Source: Agrobacterium tumefaciens str. B6
Lineage (GTDB): Bacteria; Pseudomonadota; Alphaproteobacteria; Rhizobiales; Rhizobiaceae
Assembly: GCF_001541315.1 (NCBI RefSeq)
Contig: NZ_LMVK01000045.1
Location: forward strand, 310,001-374,000
DNA length: 64,000 bases
Direction: 5' to 3'
Part shown: positions 42,464-53,866 of the stretch, piece by piece
Position numbering within the stretch: the stretch's first letter is position 1
Layout of the letters: each line of letters starts with the position of its first letter
Notes under the pieces: generated by a model
Database searches by the model: none
The model's input: the letters and a program-made list of their open reading frames with translations, nothing else
What the model was told of the DNA's origin: nothing
Made by a program: the position numbers and the translations under genes

Positions 42464-43645
42464 TTATCCCAAGAGGCTGGTGTCCTGCTTGTGAACCAGC
42501 AGGAGATTGGCGGAATTGCCGAGAATGCGGTCGTTGGAAATCATCAGACGGGCGGAATGCGCGTCGCGAAGGTGCCGGCCGAGGCTGTAGGGCGTGCCGT
42601 TCTTGTAGCCCATGATGCCGCAGACCAGCATGGCGTGGTCAATGATTTCAAGAATGGTTTCCGAAGAGCAGATCTTCACATTGTTCATCGCGACGGCAAA
42701 GGCCATCGACATCAGTTTTTCCGGGTCGCTCTTGGTATCCTCGTAAGCCTTGATGCCGGCGATGATGTTGGATTTCACCACCTGCAGCTTGGTGGAAACC
42801 TCCGCAAGGCGGATCGCGCCGGGAGGAGCCGTGCCGGGCGACTTGCGCGCTGCGGCTCTGACGAAAGACTGCGCGCGCAGCACGGCATCCGACGCGATGC
42901 CATACCAGACGGCGCTCCACAGGAGATGCGAGCTTGCAAGCATGGATTGCGCTGCGATTTCCGCGAAAGGCTTCGGGAAAATCTGTGCCGCCGGCGCTTC
43001 GCCGCGAAACAGGAAACCATCCGAACAGGTACCGCGCATGCCGAGCGTATCCCAGACATGGGTTTTTTCGAGCGTGTACTGGTTTTTCAGAAAGACCGTC
43101 ATCACCTGATCGGCGGGCGCGGCATCCTTATGGGTGCGCGAGGTGATGAGGATCGCATCGGCATTGCTGCCATAGGAAATGACGGTGGCGTCCTTTTCCA
43201 GCCGGCAGAAATCGCCTTCGACCTCGATTGCGCAGATGGAGTTGCGCAGATTGCCGCCGATGCCGCCTTCGGTGGTGGCCGAGCCGAGCAGCAGCTGTTC
43301 CGCCGCGACGCGGCTCATGAAGCCCGCATGCCATGCGCTCGCCTCGCCATGTTCCACAAGGCTGGACAGCTTGATGTGGTGCATGGCGAAAATCATCGCG
43401 GTTGCGGAACAGGCCTGGCCGAGCCGGGCGCAGATATCGGCGATTTCGTGCAGGGAAGTACCTTCGCCACCGAGCGAAGCGGGGACCTGAATGCCGAGCA
43501 GGCGTTCCTGCCTGAGTGTATCAACGGCTTCCTGCGGAAAGCGGCCGGTAACATCGACCTCATCTGCGTGTTTGGCGGCAATTGCTGCGACACGGCCCGC
43601 GCGCGCGGACAGCGTTTCATCCTGCGGCGCTACGGCGACGTTCAT
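42464..43645 (-). CDS. Acyl-CoA-dehydrogenase-like flavoprotein (probable carrier-protein substrate)
   Basis: This 393-residue protein has the acyl-CoA dehydrogenase order: N-terminal helical domain, beta-barrel ([18 protein letters not shown], about 136-153) and C-terminal helical FAD domain. At the place where many dehydrogenases have the catalytic base in YEGTNE, it reads LMISNDRI, lacking that glutamate. It may therefore use another base or act as a flavin oxidase or monooxygenase, as in the DszC branch. Its ATG overlaps the ACP stop (TGATG) and the aa:CP ligase follows after 4 bp. By analogy with prolyl-PCP dehydrogenases it may oxidise the aminoacyl-S-carrier protein; this is inference. 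Confidence 0.82.
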   Translation of the reverse strand: MNVAVAPQDETLSARAGRVAAIAAKHADEVDVTGRFPQEAVDTLRQERLLGIQVPASLGGEGTSLHEIADICARLGQACSATAMIFAMHHIKLSSLVEHGEASAWHAGFMSRVAAEQLLLGSATTEGGIGGNLRNSICAIEVEGDFCRLEKDATVISYGSNADAILITSRTHKDAAPADQVMTVFLKNQYTLEKTHVWDTLGMRGTCSDGFLFRGEAPAAQIFPKPFAEIAAQSMLASSHLLWSAVWYGIASDAVLRAQSFVRAAARKSPGTAPPGAIRLAEVSTKLQVVKSNIIAGIKAYEDTKSDPEKLMSMAFAVAMNNVKICSSETILEIIDHAMLVCGIMGYKNGTPYSLGRHLRDAHSARLMISNDRILGNSANLLLVHKQDTSLLG

Positions 43646-43896
43646 CAGGCTGCCTCTTTACCATCCAGAATGAGCTTAACGGTGTCTTCAATGGCCTTGA
43701 TGCTGGCAAACGACTTGCGGTTCAGCAGATTGTCCGGGAATTCGATATCGAATGCTTCTTCTATGCCGAGCATCAATTGCACCGATGCGAAGGAAGAAAG
43801 CCCCGCCGCGTAAAGATCGGCTTCATCTGCAATCGTATCGACGGGGGTTGGAAGCTGGCCGAATTTGGCCAGTATTTCACGTATAGTCGCATTCAT
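43645..43896 (-). CDS. Acyl/aminoacyl carrier protein
   Basis: This 83-residue acidic four-helix carrier protein has the phosphopantetheine-attachment region AGLSSFASVQLMLGIEEAFD, with Ser35 at the position of the usual DSL serine. It is the first gene of the operon that encodes the aa:CP ligase and is probably that enzyme's acceptor, not the fatty-acid ACP. It is divergent from thiC, sharing a 389-bp region that also holds the TPP riboswitch. Confidence 0.9.
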   Translation of the reverse strand: MNATIREILAKFGQLPTPVDTIADEADLYAAGLSSFASVQLMLGIEEAFDIEFPDNLLNRKSFASIKAIEDTVKLILDGKEAA

Positions 43897-44085
43897 TCCG
43901 ACGTATCTCCCATGAATTTCACATCAGGATGGTTTGTGCTTATCGTTACGTTGCAAACGATAATATTCGCCTAAACCGTTAGGTTAATTACAACTAACGG
44001 CAGCATGCGCCATTCCCGCACCTTTGCCAAGCATGGATCATCGGCCTTGACAAATGCCTGATGGTGTTTTTTGCTGGGGTTATTC

Positions 44086-46109
<2,024 letters not shown>

Positions 46110-46110
46110 C

Positions 46111-47115
46111 ATGCGCGTTCTGGTCAAGGGAACGGGGGTCGCCGGTTTGACGGCGGCCTTCGAACTGGCGCGGAACGGCGTTACCGTCGAGGTTTGCGAG
46201 CGCAATGCCGGACCCTTTCGCGGCGCATCCTGGTATGCGGGCGGCATGCTGGCGCCCTGGTGTGAGCGTGAAAATGCGGAAGAGGCCGTTCTGACGCTGG
46301 GTCAGGCGGCGCTCGACTGGTGGGATGAGGCAACCCCCGGCCTTGTGGCCCGACATGGCACGCTGGTTGTCGCGCCCGCCCGCGACAAAGCGGAGCTTTC
46401 GCGTTTCGCATCGCGGACCGGCGGCTATCGCTGGGTGGACGAGGGAGAGATCGCCGCTCTGGAGCCTGATCTTGCCGGGCGGTTTCGCTCCGGGCTTTAT
46501 TTTCCGGACGAGGGGCATCTCGATCCGCGCCTTGCACTGAAATCGCTGCATGAGCGGCTTTGCACCATGGGTGTGCGGTTCCATATGGGCATCCCGGTGG
46601 ATGACCGACCGTTCGACCGGGTGGTGGATTGCACCGGCGCCGCTGCGGTGGGAGAGATTTCCGATCTTCGCGGCGTGCGTGGAGAGATGCTCTATCTCTC
46701 CACGTCGGAAGTTTCTTTGTCCCGTCCCGTCCGGCTGCTGCATCCGCGTATTCCGCTTTACATCGTGCCGCGCGAGCCCGGCCGTTTCATGGTGGGCGCG
46801 ACGATGATCGAAACCGAGGATGCCGGCGACATTTCTGTCCGTTCGATGATGGAATTCCTGAATGCTGCCTATGCGGTGCATCCGGCTTTCGCGGAAGCGG
46901 AAATCATCGAGACCGGCACGGGCGTGCGCCCCGCCTATCCCGACAATCTGCCGAAAGTCACGCAAGACGGCCGGCTCATTTTCATCAACGGCGCACACCG
47001 GCATGGCTTTCTGCTCTCGCCGGCTATCGCGCGTCAGGCGGTTGAAATCGTCTGTCAAACTCTTTCTCAAAAGGAACAGGATCATGAAACTTCTGGTAAA
47101 TGGCGACGAGCTTGA
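46111..47115 (+). CDS. thiO: Glycine oxidase ThiO
   Basis: This 334-residue FAD enzyme of the DAO family starts MRVLVKGTGVAGLTAAFEL, a GxGxxG-type dinucleotide motif, and has the FAD contact WYAGGMLAPWCE (about 35-46) and the C-terminal HGFLLSPAIARQAVEI. It makes the dehydroglycine imine used in thiazole synthesis. It starts one base after the thiC stop. Its 3' end overlaps thiS by 32 bp in another frame, so the last ten or so residues are read from sequence that also encodes ThiS. Confidence 0.93.
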   Translation: MRVLVKGTGVAGLTAAFELARNGVTVEVCERNAGPFRGASWYAGGMLAPWCERENAEEAVLTLGQAALDWWDEATPGLVARHGTLVVAPARDKAELSRFASRTGGYRWVDEGEIAALEPDLAGRFRSGLYFPDEGHLDPRLALKSLHERLCTMGVRFHMGIPVDDRPFDRVVDCTGAAAVGEISDLRGVRGEMLYLSTSEVSLSRPVRLLHPRIPLYIVPREPGRFMVGATMIETEDAGDISVRSMMEFLNAAYAVHPAFAEAEIIETGTGVRPAYPDNLPKVTQDGRLIFINGAHRHGFLLSPAIARQAVEIVCQTLSQKEQDHETSGKWRRA

Positions 47116-47281
47116 TCTTGCCGCCGAGACGCTGGCCGGTCTGCTCGCCAGCCTCGAATACGAAGGCGAGTGGCTGGCAACTGCGGTTAATGGCGATCTG
47201 GTGCATTCGGAAGAACGCGCCGACTATCAACTGAAGGCTTTCGACCGTGTCGAAATTCTCTCACCGATGCAGGGAGGCTGA
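47084..47281 (+). CDS. thiS: Sulfur carrier protein ThiS
   Basis: This 65-residue ubiquitin-fold protein starts MKLLVNGDELDL and ends in the required Gly-Gly (SPMQGG), where thiocarboxylate forms. It delivers sulfur to ThiG. It sits inside the 3' end of thiO and starts at ATG 47084 with AAGGAACAGG upstream. thiG begins 3 bp after its stop. Confidence 0.93.
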   Translation: MKLLVNGDELDLAAETLAGLLASLEYEGEWLATAVNGDLVHSEERADYQLKAFDRVEILSPMQGG

Positions 47282-47284
47282 GAC

Positions 47285-48058
47285 ATGCTGATGCTTTATG
47301 GCCGTGAAGTCTCGTCCCGTCTTCTCCTCGGCACGGCGCGGTATCCGTCCCCCGCCGTGCTTGCCGATGCCGTGCGGGCGAGCAACACGGATATTCTGAC
47401 GATTTCGTTGCGCCGGGAAACGGCCGGCAATAAGAAGGGCGGTCAGTTTTTCGAGCTTATCCGCGAGCTCGATCGCTACATCCTGCCGAATACGGCCGGG
47501 TGCCATACGGTCAAGGAAGCGGTGCTGACGGCAAAGATGGCCCGCGAGGTGTTCCGCACCAACTGGATCAAGCTGGAGGTCATCGGTCATCACGATACGT
47601 TGCAGCCCGATGTCTTTGCGCTTGTCGAAGCGGCGAAAATTCTCTGTAACGATGGTTTCGAGGTCTTTCCTTATACGACCGACGATCTGGTCGTCGCCGA
47701 AAAGCTGCTGGAGGCAGGCTGCAGGGTACTGATGCCCTGGTGCGCGCCAATCGGCAGCGCCATGGGGCCGCTTAATCTGACGGCGCTGAAATCCATGCGG
47801 GCGCGTTTTCCGGATGTGCCGATGATTGTTGACGCCGGTATCGGCCGCCCGTCCCATGCGGTCACGGTGATGGAGCTTGGTTACGATGCTGTTCTGCTCA
47901 ACACGGCGGTTGCGGGCGCGGGTGATCCGGTCGGCATGGCGGAGGCTTTCGCCCACGCCATAGAGGCCGGCCATCAGGCATATCTCTCCGGGCCGCTGGA
48001 GCCGAGGGACATGGCCGTTCCCTCGACGCCGGTCATCGGCACGGCTGTTTTTTCCTGA
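47285..48058 (+). CDS. thiG: Thiazole synthase ThiG
   Basis: This 257-residue TIM-barrel enzyme combines deoxyxylulose phosphate, dehydroglycine and ThiS thiocarboxylate into the thiazole. The Schiff-base lysine is in NWIKLEVIG (about residue 98), with phosphate loops in [11 protein letters not shown] and LLNTAVAGA. It is the last gene of the operon. thiE, which often follows in other bacteria, is not present in this window. A long hairpin follows at 48076-48114. Confidence 0.95.
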   Translation: MLMLYGREVSSRLLLGTARYPSPAVLADAVRASNTDILTISLRRETAGNKKGGQFFELIRELDRYILPNTAGCHTVKEAVLTAKMAREVFRTNWIKLEVIGHHDTLQPDVFALVEAAKILCNDGFEVFPYTTDDLVVAEKLLEAGCRVLMPWCAPIGSAMGPLNLTALKSMRARFPDVPMIVDAGIGRPSHAVTVMELGYDAVLLNTAVAGAGDPVGMAEAFAHAIEAGHQAYLSGPLEPRDMAVPSTPVIGTAVFS

Positions 48059-48075
48059 TCGCGGCTTGTCGTAGA

Positions 48076-48114
48076 CATCAGGCACGTCACGTTTTGCGTT
48101 GACAGTGCCTGATG
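48076..48114 (+). terminator. Hairpin after thiG, possible terminator
   Basis: Arms CATCAGGCAC and GTGCCTGATG are perfect, with inner GTCA/TGAC pairing and a short loop, 17 bp after thiG. No T-run follows, so termination would need Rho; the hairpin may instead protect the thi mRNA. Confidence 0.45.
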
Positions 48115-48146
48115 GTGGCGGGATACCGGGAAAAAAGGGAAACGGC

Positions 48147-49151
48147 ATGGCGGCACTCACCAATCTTCTGACGGATATTGACGGCGTTTCGGTCGGCAAT
48201 GTCACCGATCTTTCCCTCGGCTCCGGTGTTACGGCGATTGTTTTCGAAAAGCCCGCCATTGCTTCCGGCTCTGTTTTGGGCGGTGCGCCGGGCGGGCGCG
48301 ATACCGGCCTGCTCGACCCGGTGATGACGGTGGAAACGGTGGATGCCTTCGTGCTGTCAGGTGGTTCCGCCTTCGGGCTGGATGCGGCGGGCGGCGTTCA
48401 GGCCGGGTTGCGCGAGATCGGGCGCGGCCTGCAGGTGGGGTCCACCCGCGTTCCAATCGTGCCGCAGGCGATCCTGATGGATCTGCTGAATGGCGGCGAC
48501 AAGGATTGGGGTCTGCATTCGCCCTACCGCGAGATGGGATATGCAGCCTTCGAGGCGGCGCGTGCGATGCCCTTCGAGCTTGGAACGGTGGGGGCTGGAA
48601 CGGGTGCGACGACCGCCACCTTCAAGGGTGGGCTCGGCTCCGCAAGCGCCGTCAGTTCCGGCGGTTACAAGGTGGCGGCCATCGTTGCCGTCAATGCGCT
48701 CGGCTCCGCAACGGTTGGAACGAGCCGCCATTTCTGGTCCGCGCCTTTTGAAGTGCAGGGTGAATACGGCGATCGCGGTTTTCCTGCTCATTTCGAGCCG
48801 GATCACACCGCGCTGCGGCTCAAGGGGGTCAATCTCACGGCAACGACCATCGGTGCGGTGGTGACGGATGCCGCGCTCACCAAGGCGCAGGCGCATCGCC
48901 TTTCCATCATGGCGCATGACGGGCTGGCGCGCGCCGTTCTGCCCGCCCATCTGCCGAGTGACGGCGACACCATGTTTGCGGCCTCAACCGGTGAAAAGCC
49001 GCTTGAGGGCGGCGTTCATTTCGCCGAACTTTGCCATCTTGCCACCATCGTGATGGCGCGCGCGGTGGCGCGTGGCGTCTATGAGGCCACGGCGCTGCCG
49101 GTGGATGGAGCGCAAAAGGCCTATCGCGATCTTCATGGACGGAGCCTTTGA
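48147..49151 (+). CDS. P1/S58-family peptidase (DmpA-like aminopeptidase)
   Basis: This protein of about 334 residues begins with the family hallmark TDIDGVSVGNVTDL and has SGGSAFGLDAAGGVQ (about 70-84). The autocleavage/catalytic region is GTVGAGTGATTATFKGGLGSAS with GGYKVAAIVAVNALGS and the late glycine-rich ATSTGEKPLEGG. DmpA-type enzymes are N-terminal nucleophile hydrolases acting on beta- or D-aminoacyl amides. ATG 48147 follows AAGGGAA. It lies 3 bp before modE(S), so the two are probably co-transcribed; a role in molybdenum biology is not evident. Confidence 0.85.
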   Translation: MAALTNLLTDIDGVSVGNVTDLSLGSGVTAIVFEKPAIASGSVLGGAPGGRDTGLLDPVMTVETVDAFVLSGGSAFGLDAAGGVQAGLREIGRGLQVGSTRVPIVPQAILMDLLNGGDKDWGLHSPYREMGYAAFEAARAMPFELGTVGAGTGATTATFKGGLGSASAVSSGGYKVAAIVAVNALGSATVGTSRHFWSAPFEVQGEYGDRGFPAHFEPDHTALRLKGVNLTATTIGAVVTDAALTKAQAHRLSIMAHDGLARAVLPAHLPSDGDTMFAASTGEKPLEGGVHFAELCHLATIVMARAVARGVYEATALPVDGAQKAYRDLHGRSL

Positions 49152-49154
49152 ACG

Positions 49155-49550
49155 ATGAGTAAGGCCCTCCCTCCACTGAAACCTGTTCTTCGTATCGATT
49201 TTCCGCCCGGAGAGCGTCTCGGGCACGGCAAGATCGAATTGATGGAGCTGATTGCCGAAACGGGTTCCATCTCCGCCGCGGGGCGGGCGATGGACATGTC
49301 CTATCGTCGCGCATGGCTGCTGGTGGATGCGCTGAACCATATGTTCCGGCAGCCGGTTATTGAATCGCAGCGCGGCGGTAAACAGGGCGGCGGTGCGGCG
49401 CTGACCGCTTTCGGCGCCGAATTGCTGGAACGCTATCGCGGCATGCAAAAGCGGATGAACGAGGCCTTGCGCGCGGATATCGACTGGCTGGAGGCCAGCC
49501 GCAATCCCGATGCGGCCCTCAATAGGGATCGAGAGCCACCGACTTTATGA
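49155..49550 (+). CDS. modE: ModE(S), DNA-binding-only molybdenum regulator
   Basis: This 131-residue protein is the LysR-like winged helix of ModE ([20 protein letters not shown], then [20 protein letters not shown]) with no C-terminal molybdate-binding Mop domains. From memory, the short ModE(S) of A. tumefaciens represses modABC through two Mo-boxes in the modA promoter, and its response tracks the molybdenum-cofactor status. Two Mo-box-like palindromes are indeed present at 52165-52230. The gene converges on modC and overlaps its 3' end by 32 bp. Confidence 0.9.
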   Translation: MSKALPPLKPVLRIDFPPGERLGHGKIELMELIAETGSISAAGRAMDMSYRRAWLLVDALNHMFRQPVIESQRGGKQGGGAALTAFGAELLERYRGMQKRMNEALRADIDWLEASRNPDAALNRDREPPTL

Positions 49551-50595
49551 TCGCATGCACCGGTCTTCCGGGTTCCAGCTGCAGCCTTTCGCGGGAGAGG
49601 TCGGTGATGCGCGACTGGATGATGTCACCGCCACAATCCACCTGAACCGTGACCATGCCGTCTTCACTGGCCGAGACGGTTGCGACACGACCCTCGATAA
49701 TGTTGAGGGCGCTCAAGCCTTCGGGTTTTACGGTTGCCAGCATCACATCACGCGCCGGTATAAGCACGCGCGCCGGGCTGCCGGATGTTCCCCTTTTTGC
49801 CGGAACATGGAGCAGCATGGTCTTTAGCCGAACGGCGGCAAGTCCGTGCCGCTCATCAAAGCTTTCAATGTGCCCGGAAAGAATGCTGCCTGCCTCACGC
49901 CGTTCGAGATGCATGCTGAAATCCGGTCTCGCCAGCACCTCGGCTGCTTTTCCCTGCGCTTCCACCTTGCCGTCTTTCATCACCACGATGCGGTCTGCGA
50001 GGCGGGCGACTTCCTGAATGGAGTGGCTGACATAGACAACAGGGATTTTCGTCTCGTCGCGCAGCCGTTCGAGATAGGGAATGATCTCGGCCTTCCGCTG
50101 CTCGTCCAGCGAGGCGAGCGGTTCGTCCATCAGCAGCAGCCTGGGGGAAGAGAGCAGGGCGCGGCCGATGGCGACGCGCTGTTTTTCGCCGCCCGAGAGT
50201 TTGTTCGGACGTCGCTGCAAGAGATGGCCGATACCGAGCATGTCGATGATATGGTCTTCCTGCGCGACCTTCGTTTTGTCTGCGGTGAACCAGCTGCCGT
50301 AGTGCAGGTTTTGCGCCACGCTGAGATGTGGGAAAAGCCGCGCTTCCTGAAAGACATAACCGAAACGGCGTTTATGGGCCGGCACGAACAGTCGCTTTTC
50401 GCTATCGGCCAGCACCTCCCCATCCAGCAAAACCTGTCCCTCATCCGGCCGCAGCAGGCCTGCTATGATACGGATCATCGAGGTTTTGCCGGAACCGGAG
50501 CGTCCGAACAGCGCGGTGACGCCGCCTTCGGAGATGAATGACGCATCGAGTTCGAAGGAGCCGAGGCGATGGCGGGTGGTGACCGAAAGCGTCAT
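49519..50595 (-). CDS. modC: Molybdate ABC transporter ATP-binding protein ModC
   Basis: This 358-residue protein has Walker [12 protein letters not shown] (about 30-40), signature [16 protein letters not shown], Walker [13 protein letters not shown] and H-loop [11 protein letters not shown]-terminal Mop domain (about 292-355) is typical of ModC and may sense oxyanion. Its ATG overlaps the modB stop (ATGA). It is the last gene of modABC. Confidence 0.95.
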   Translation of the reverse strand: MTLSVTTRHRLGSFELDASFISEGGVTALFGRSGSGKTSMIRIIAGLLRPDEGQVLLDGEVLADSEKRLFVPAHKRRFGYVFQEARLFPHLSVAQNLHYGSWFTADKTKVAQEDHIIDMLGIGHLLQRRPNKLSGGEKQRVAIGRALLSSPRLLLMDEPLASLDEQRKAEIIPYLERLRDETKIPVVYVSHSIQEVARLADRIVVMKDGKVEAQGKAAEVLARPDFSMHLERREAGSILSGHIESFDERHGLAAVRLKTMLLHVPAKRGTSGSPARVLIPARDVMLATVKPEGLSALNIIEGRVATVSASEDGMVTVQVDCGGDIIQSRITDLSRERLQLEPGRPVHAIIKSVALDPY

Positions 50596-51308
50596 TCCAT
50601 GCTCACCCGTTTGCCGATGATGCGGGCCAGAAACTCCGAGACGAGCAAGGCGAGCATGGAAATCACGACGGAGACAATGGTCAGCCGCAATGCGCCGGCA
50701 TCCCCGCCCGGAACCTGGGTGAAGGTATAGATGGCGGCGGAGAGTGTCTGGGTTTCACCGGGAATATTGGAAACGAAGGTGATGGTCGCGCCGAATTCAC
50801 CCATGGCCTTGGCGAAAGCCAGGATCATGCCGGCGATGATGCCGGGCAATGTCAGGGGAAGCGTGACGGTGAGGAACACCCAGAACGGACTTGCCCCTAA
50901 TGTGCCCGCCGCCTCTTCCAGTTTGCGGTCCACCGCTTCGATGGAGAGGCGGATGGAACGCACCATTAGCGGAAAGGCCATGACGGCGCAGGCGAGCGCG
51001 GCTCCGGTCCAGCGGAAAGAAAAGACGATGCCGAACCAGCTATCGAGAAAGTGCCCGATTGGCCCCCTGCGACCGAACAGGACGAGCAGCAGAAAGCCGG
51101 TGACGACGGGCGGCAGGATGAGCGGCAGGTGGACGATGCCGTTGAGCAGCGACTTGCCCCAGAAGCGGCCGCGCGCCAGCGCCACGGCAATCGCAATGCC
51201 GAAAGGCAGGCTGGCAAGCATGGCGATGGAGGACACCCACAGGCTGAGCCTGATTGCCGTCCATTCTTCAGGGCTGAGTGTCCACCAATGCAATGCCATA
51301 TCCTGCAA
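50592..51308 (-). CDS. modB: Molybdate ABC transporter permease ModB
   Basis: This 238-residue permease has about five helices and the molybdate-type EAA loop [20 protein letters not shown] (about 132-151). [16 protein letters not shown] is a conserved early block. It lies 43 bp after modA and is translationally coupled to modC. Confidence 0.95.
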   Translation of the reverse strand: MQDMALHWWTLSPEEWTAIRLSLWVSSIAMLASLPFGIAIAVALARGRFWGKSLLNGIVHLPLILPPVVTGFLLLVLFGRRGPIGHFLDSWFGIVFSFRWTGAALACAVMAFPLMVRSIRLSIEAVDRKLEEAAGTLGASPFWVFLTVTLPLTLPGIIAGMILAFAKAMGEFGATITFVSNIPGETQTLSAAIYTFTQVPGGDAGALRLTIVSVVISMLALLVSEFLARIIGKRVSME

Positions 51309-51351
51309 TCGTCATCTCTCGCGGCCAATATGCTGGCTCCCGAAAGGCAGT

Positions 51352-52143
51352 TTATTTCAAAACGGTAAAGCCTTGCTTTTCGAAGAAAGGCGTCGCCTTT
51401 TCGGATTTAAGGAAATCCAGATAGGCTTTTGCTGCCGGGGACTGCGCTTCCGAAAGAATGGCGACCGGGTAGATGATCGGCGGATGGCTGTCTTCCGGGA
51501 AGGTGCCGATGATCTTCACACCGGGATCGGCGGCGGCGTCGGTCTGGTAGACGATGCCATAGGGGGCTTCGCCGCGAGAAACGAGCAGCAGGGCTGCACG
51601 GACGCTTTCCGCGCCGGCGACCTTCTGTTCGACAGACGACCAGACGCCGAGTTTTTCCAGAGCGGCCTTGCCGTATTTGCCCGCCGGCACGGAATCAACC
51701 GCGCCCATCGCCAGACGGCCGTCGCCCACCAGAGCCGCAAGATCGAAGCCCTGCTTGATTTCGACCGGCTTTGCCTTGTCTGCGGGAGCGACGAGAACGA
51801 TGCGGTTGCCGAGAAGATTGGAGCGGCTGTCAGCGTTGATCAGCTTCTTTTCGGCAACATAGTCCATCCATGCAAGGTCGGCGGAAATGAAGATATCCGC
51901 CGGTGCGCCCTGCTCGATCTGCTTTGCCAGCGCAGAGCTTGCGGCATAAGAAACGGTTGCCTCGTTACCGCTGTCCTTCGCCCATTCGGCGTTGATGGCG
52001 TCGAGGGCGTTTTTCATGCTCGCGGCGGCAAACACCGTGACTTTTTCGGTGGCATGGGCCGGAACGGCCACAAGGGAGGCCGCCATCCAGAAGGATGTGG
52101 CTGCCGCAATGGTTTTGAAAAAGCTGCGGCGTAAAAGTCTCAT
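51352..52143 (-). CDS. modA: Molybdate-binding periplasmic protein ModA
   Basis: This 263-residue protein has a signal peptide (RRSFFKTIAAATSFWMAASL, cleavage after AHA at about 31), and the conserved oxyanion site region VFAAASMKNALDAIN followed by YAASSALAKQIEQGAPADIF. It delivers molybdate (or tungstate) to ModBC. Two Mo-box-like sites lie immediately upstream, as expected for ModE-repressed expression. Confidence 0.95.
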   Translation of the reverse strand: MRLLRRSFFKTIAAATSFWMAASLVAVPAHATEKVTVFAAASMKNALDAINAEWAKDSGNEATVSYAASSALAKQIEQGAPADIFISADLAWMDYVAEKKLINADSRSNLLGNRIVLVAPADKAKPVEIKQGFDLAALVGDGRLAMGAVDSVPAGKYGKAALEKLGVWSSVEQKVAGAESVRAALLLVSRGEAPYGIVYQTDAAADPGVKIIGTFPEDSHPPIIYPVAILSEAQSPAAKAYLDFLKSEKATPFFEKQGFTVLK

Positions 52144-52164
52144 GGTGTGTTACCCCCGGTTCGA

Positions 52165-52187
52165 GATATCCTGATGAATATATCGAT
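52165..52187. promoter_or_regulatory. Mo-box-like ModE(S) site 1
   Basis: On the minus strand it reads ATCGATATAT, a six-base spacer, then GGATATC, an imperfect match to the ModE operator pattern of inverted TATAT arms ending in CG. It lies 21 bp upstream of the modA start. Confidence 0.5.
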
Positions 52188-52203
52188 AGGCCTATAGGGC
52201 AAT

Positions 52204-52230
52204 CATTATATTTTCAAGGATATATCGATG
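52204..52230. promoter_or_regulatory. Mo-box-like ModE(S) site 2
   Basis: CATTATAT, eight bases, then ATATATCGATG make an inverted-arm element similar to ModE boxes, about 60 bp upstream of modA. With site 1 it fits the two-box arrangement I recall for A. tumefaciens modA. Confidence 0.6.
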
Positions 52231-52263
52231 GGGTAGGAAAAAGCCGGTGGCGGGCTTCCCCTA

Positions 52264-52380
52264 CCTCATTCATGAGCTTGTCACAGGAATCCAGCAGATG
52301 TGCGTCTGTGCAGCGTGAGAGTCTTTTCCGCCCAAGGACTTGGGTTGGCTGTATTCCTGTGACAAGCACAGGGATGAGGG
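52264..52380. repeat. Long interspersed palindromic element
   Basis: The left arm (52264-52295, containing GCTTGTCACAGGAATCCAGC) and right arm (52345-52380, containing GTATTCCTGTGACAAGCACA) are inverted copies over about 30 bp, with a loop containing TCTTTTCCGCCCAAGGACTT. The CTTGTCACAGGAAT core and the trailing CACAGGGATGAGGG are typical of short palindromic repeats scattered through rhizobial intergenic DNA, by recall. It lies between modA and the FAD oxidoreductase stop. Confidence 0.75.
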
Positions 52381-52452
52381 ACGGTGAGCACACCCGAAAA
52401 CGGCAAACGTCGTAATGAGGCATCGGCCCCGAACGTTTGTGTCGTGCACTGA

Positions 52453-53736
52453 TCAAAAACGCTCGCCGGCGAAATGGGCGATCTGTGCGCCTGCCTCGTA
52501 ATAGGCTTCCTTCGCCGCCCGGAAGGCCTGCGCTTTCGGCTCCGTCAAAGGCAGCGGCAATTCGGCTTCAGCAATCTCACCGAGAATATGCTGCGCGATC
52601 ACTTTGCCGAAAGCCGTGCCCGGCACGATGCCGCGGCCGTTATAACCTGAAAAGCCGACGACGTTCTCCGCAAATTTGTGAAACCGTGGCACGGCATTGT
52701 CGGTCATGCCGATCTGGCCGTACCATTCACATTCGAACTCCGTATCGCCGAGCTGCGGGAAAAGCCGCTTCAGCGAGCGTTTCGCCCAGGCGCGATGAAT
52801 GGCGGTCCCGGTGCCGCGCAGGGCGCCGACGCTGCCGAAGACCAGCCGGCCCGCTTTGTCCATGCGGAAGGAGGAGAGGATTTCCTTCGTATCCCAGCAG
52901 CCCTCGCGGCCGGGCAGGATGCTCTTTTGCAGGTTGTCGCCGAGCGGTCTGGTCGCGAAGTTGAAATAGGGCAGGTAGATCTGCTCATCGCGAACGATCT
53001 GCCACGGTCCGGTGCTGTAGGCTTCGGTGGCCACAACGATCCAGCTGGCGGTTACAGATCCCTGCGGCGTCTTCACCATCCATTTTCCATTGCTGCGTTC
53101 GGTCGCTACCACGGGGCTTTCGGTGTGCAGACGTGCACCCGCTTTCCGGGCGGCTGCGGCAAGGCCGCGAACATAAGCGAGCGGCTGTATCGTCCCAGCG
53201 CGTGTATCCAGAAGCGCACCGGAATAGGCCGTGCTGCCGGTGCGTCTCGCTGTCTCCTCGGCATCAACAATGCGGACGGGTGCGCCTCTCGCAGCCCATT
53301 GTTCGCAGCGCTCGCGGATTTCGGCGAGCCCCTTTTCCCCGACGGCGCAATGCAGCGTGCCGTTTTTTTCGATTTCGCAGGGAATTGCGTGTTTCTCCAC
53401 CAACTCGCGAACGAGGAGGGGCGCATTGCCCAGAAGATCGAGAAGCCGTTCGCCGTAAGTCGAACCCAGCACGCCGGGCAGTTCTTTCGGCATGACCCAC
53501 ATGCCGCCATTGATGAGGCCGACATTGCGGCCGGCGCCGCCGAAGCCGATTTCCCTTGCTTCGAGAAGAACGACGTCCACACCGCATTCGGCAAGATGAA
53601 GGGCGGCGGATTGTCCAGTGAAACCACCTCCGACGACGACGGCGTCGGCAACTGCTGCGCCCTGCAAGGCGGGCGTTACGGGCGGCTGCGGCGCGGTCTT
53701 TTCCCAGAGGCCGTGCGAGCGGGGGTCATTATACAT
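52453..53736 (-). CDS. FAD-dependent oxidoreductase (DAO/PuuB-like)
   Basis: This 427-residue protein has the FAD motif VVGGGFTGQSAALHLAECGV (about 34-53), with VVLLEAREIGFGGAGRNVGL containing the GRN-type sequence of gamma-glutamylputrescine oxidase and related amine oxidases. The C-terminal NVVGFSGYNGRGIVPGTAFG block matches the same group. It probably oxidises an amine or amino acid. It is divergent from the LysR gene (130 bp), which may control it. Confidence 0.87.
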   Translation of the reverse strand: MYNDPRSHGLWEKTAPQPPVTPALQGAAVADAVVVGGGFTGQSAALHLAECGVDVVLLEAREIGFGGAGRNVGLINGGMWVMPKELPGVLGSTYGERLLDLLGNAPLLVRELVEKHAIPCEIEKNGTLHCAVGEKGLAEIRERCEQWAARGAPVRIVDAEETARRTGSTAYSGALLDTRAGTIQPLAYVRGLAAAARKAGARLHTESPVVATERSNGKWMVKTPQGSVTASWIVVATEAYSTGPWQIVRDEQIYLPYFNFATRPLGDNLQKSILPGREGCWDTKEILSSFRMDKAGRLVFGSVGALRGTGTAIHRAWAKRSLKRLFPQLGDTEFECEWYGQIGMTDNAVPRFHKFAENVVGFSGYNGRGIVPGTAFGKVIAQHILGEIAEAELPLPLTEPKAQAFRAAKEAYYEAGAQIAHFAGERF

Positions 53737-53866
53737 CGTTCCACCATCTTCCGGGCCAGTTCATTTGTTTTTCGTATGAGTGACAAGCCCTTGTTTATGA
53801 GACTTTACAAGCGGTCGCGCCTGTTGAATATCGACATATCGTCAAGAGTTCATTCCGTGAGGGAAT

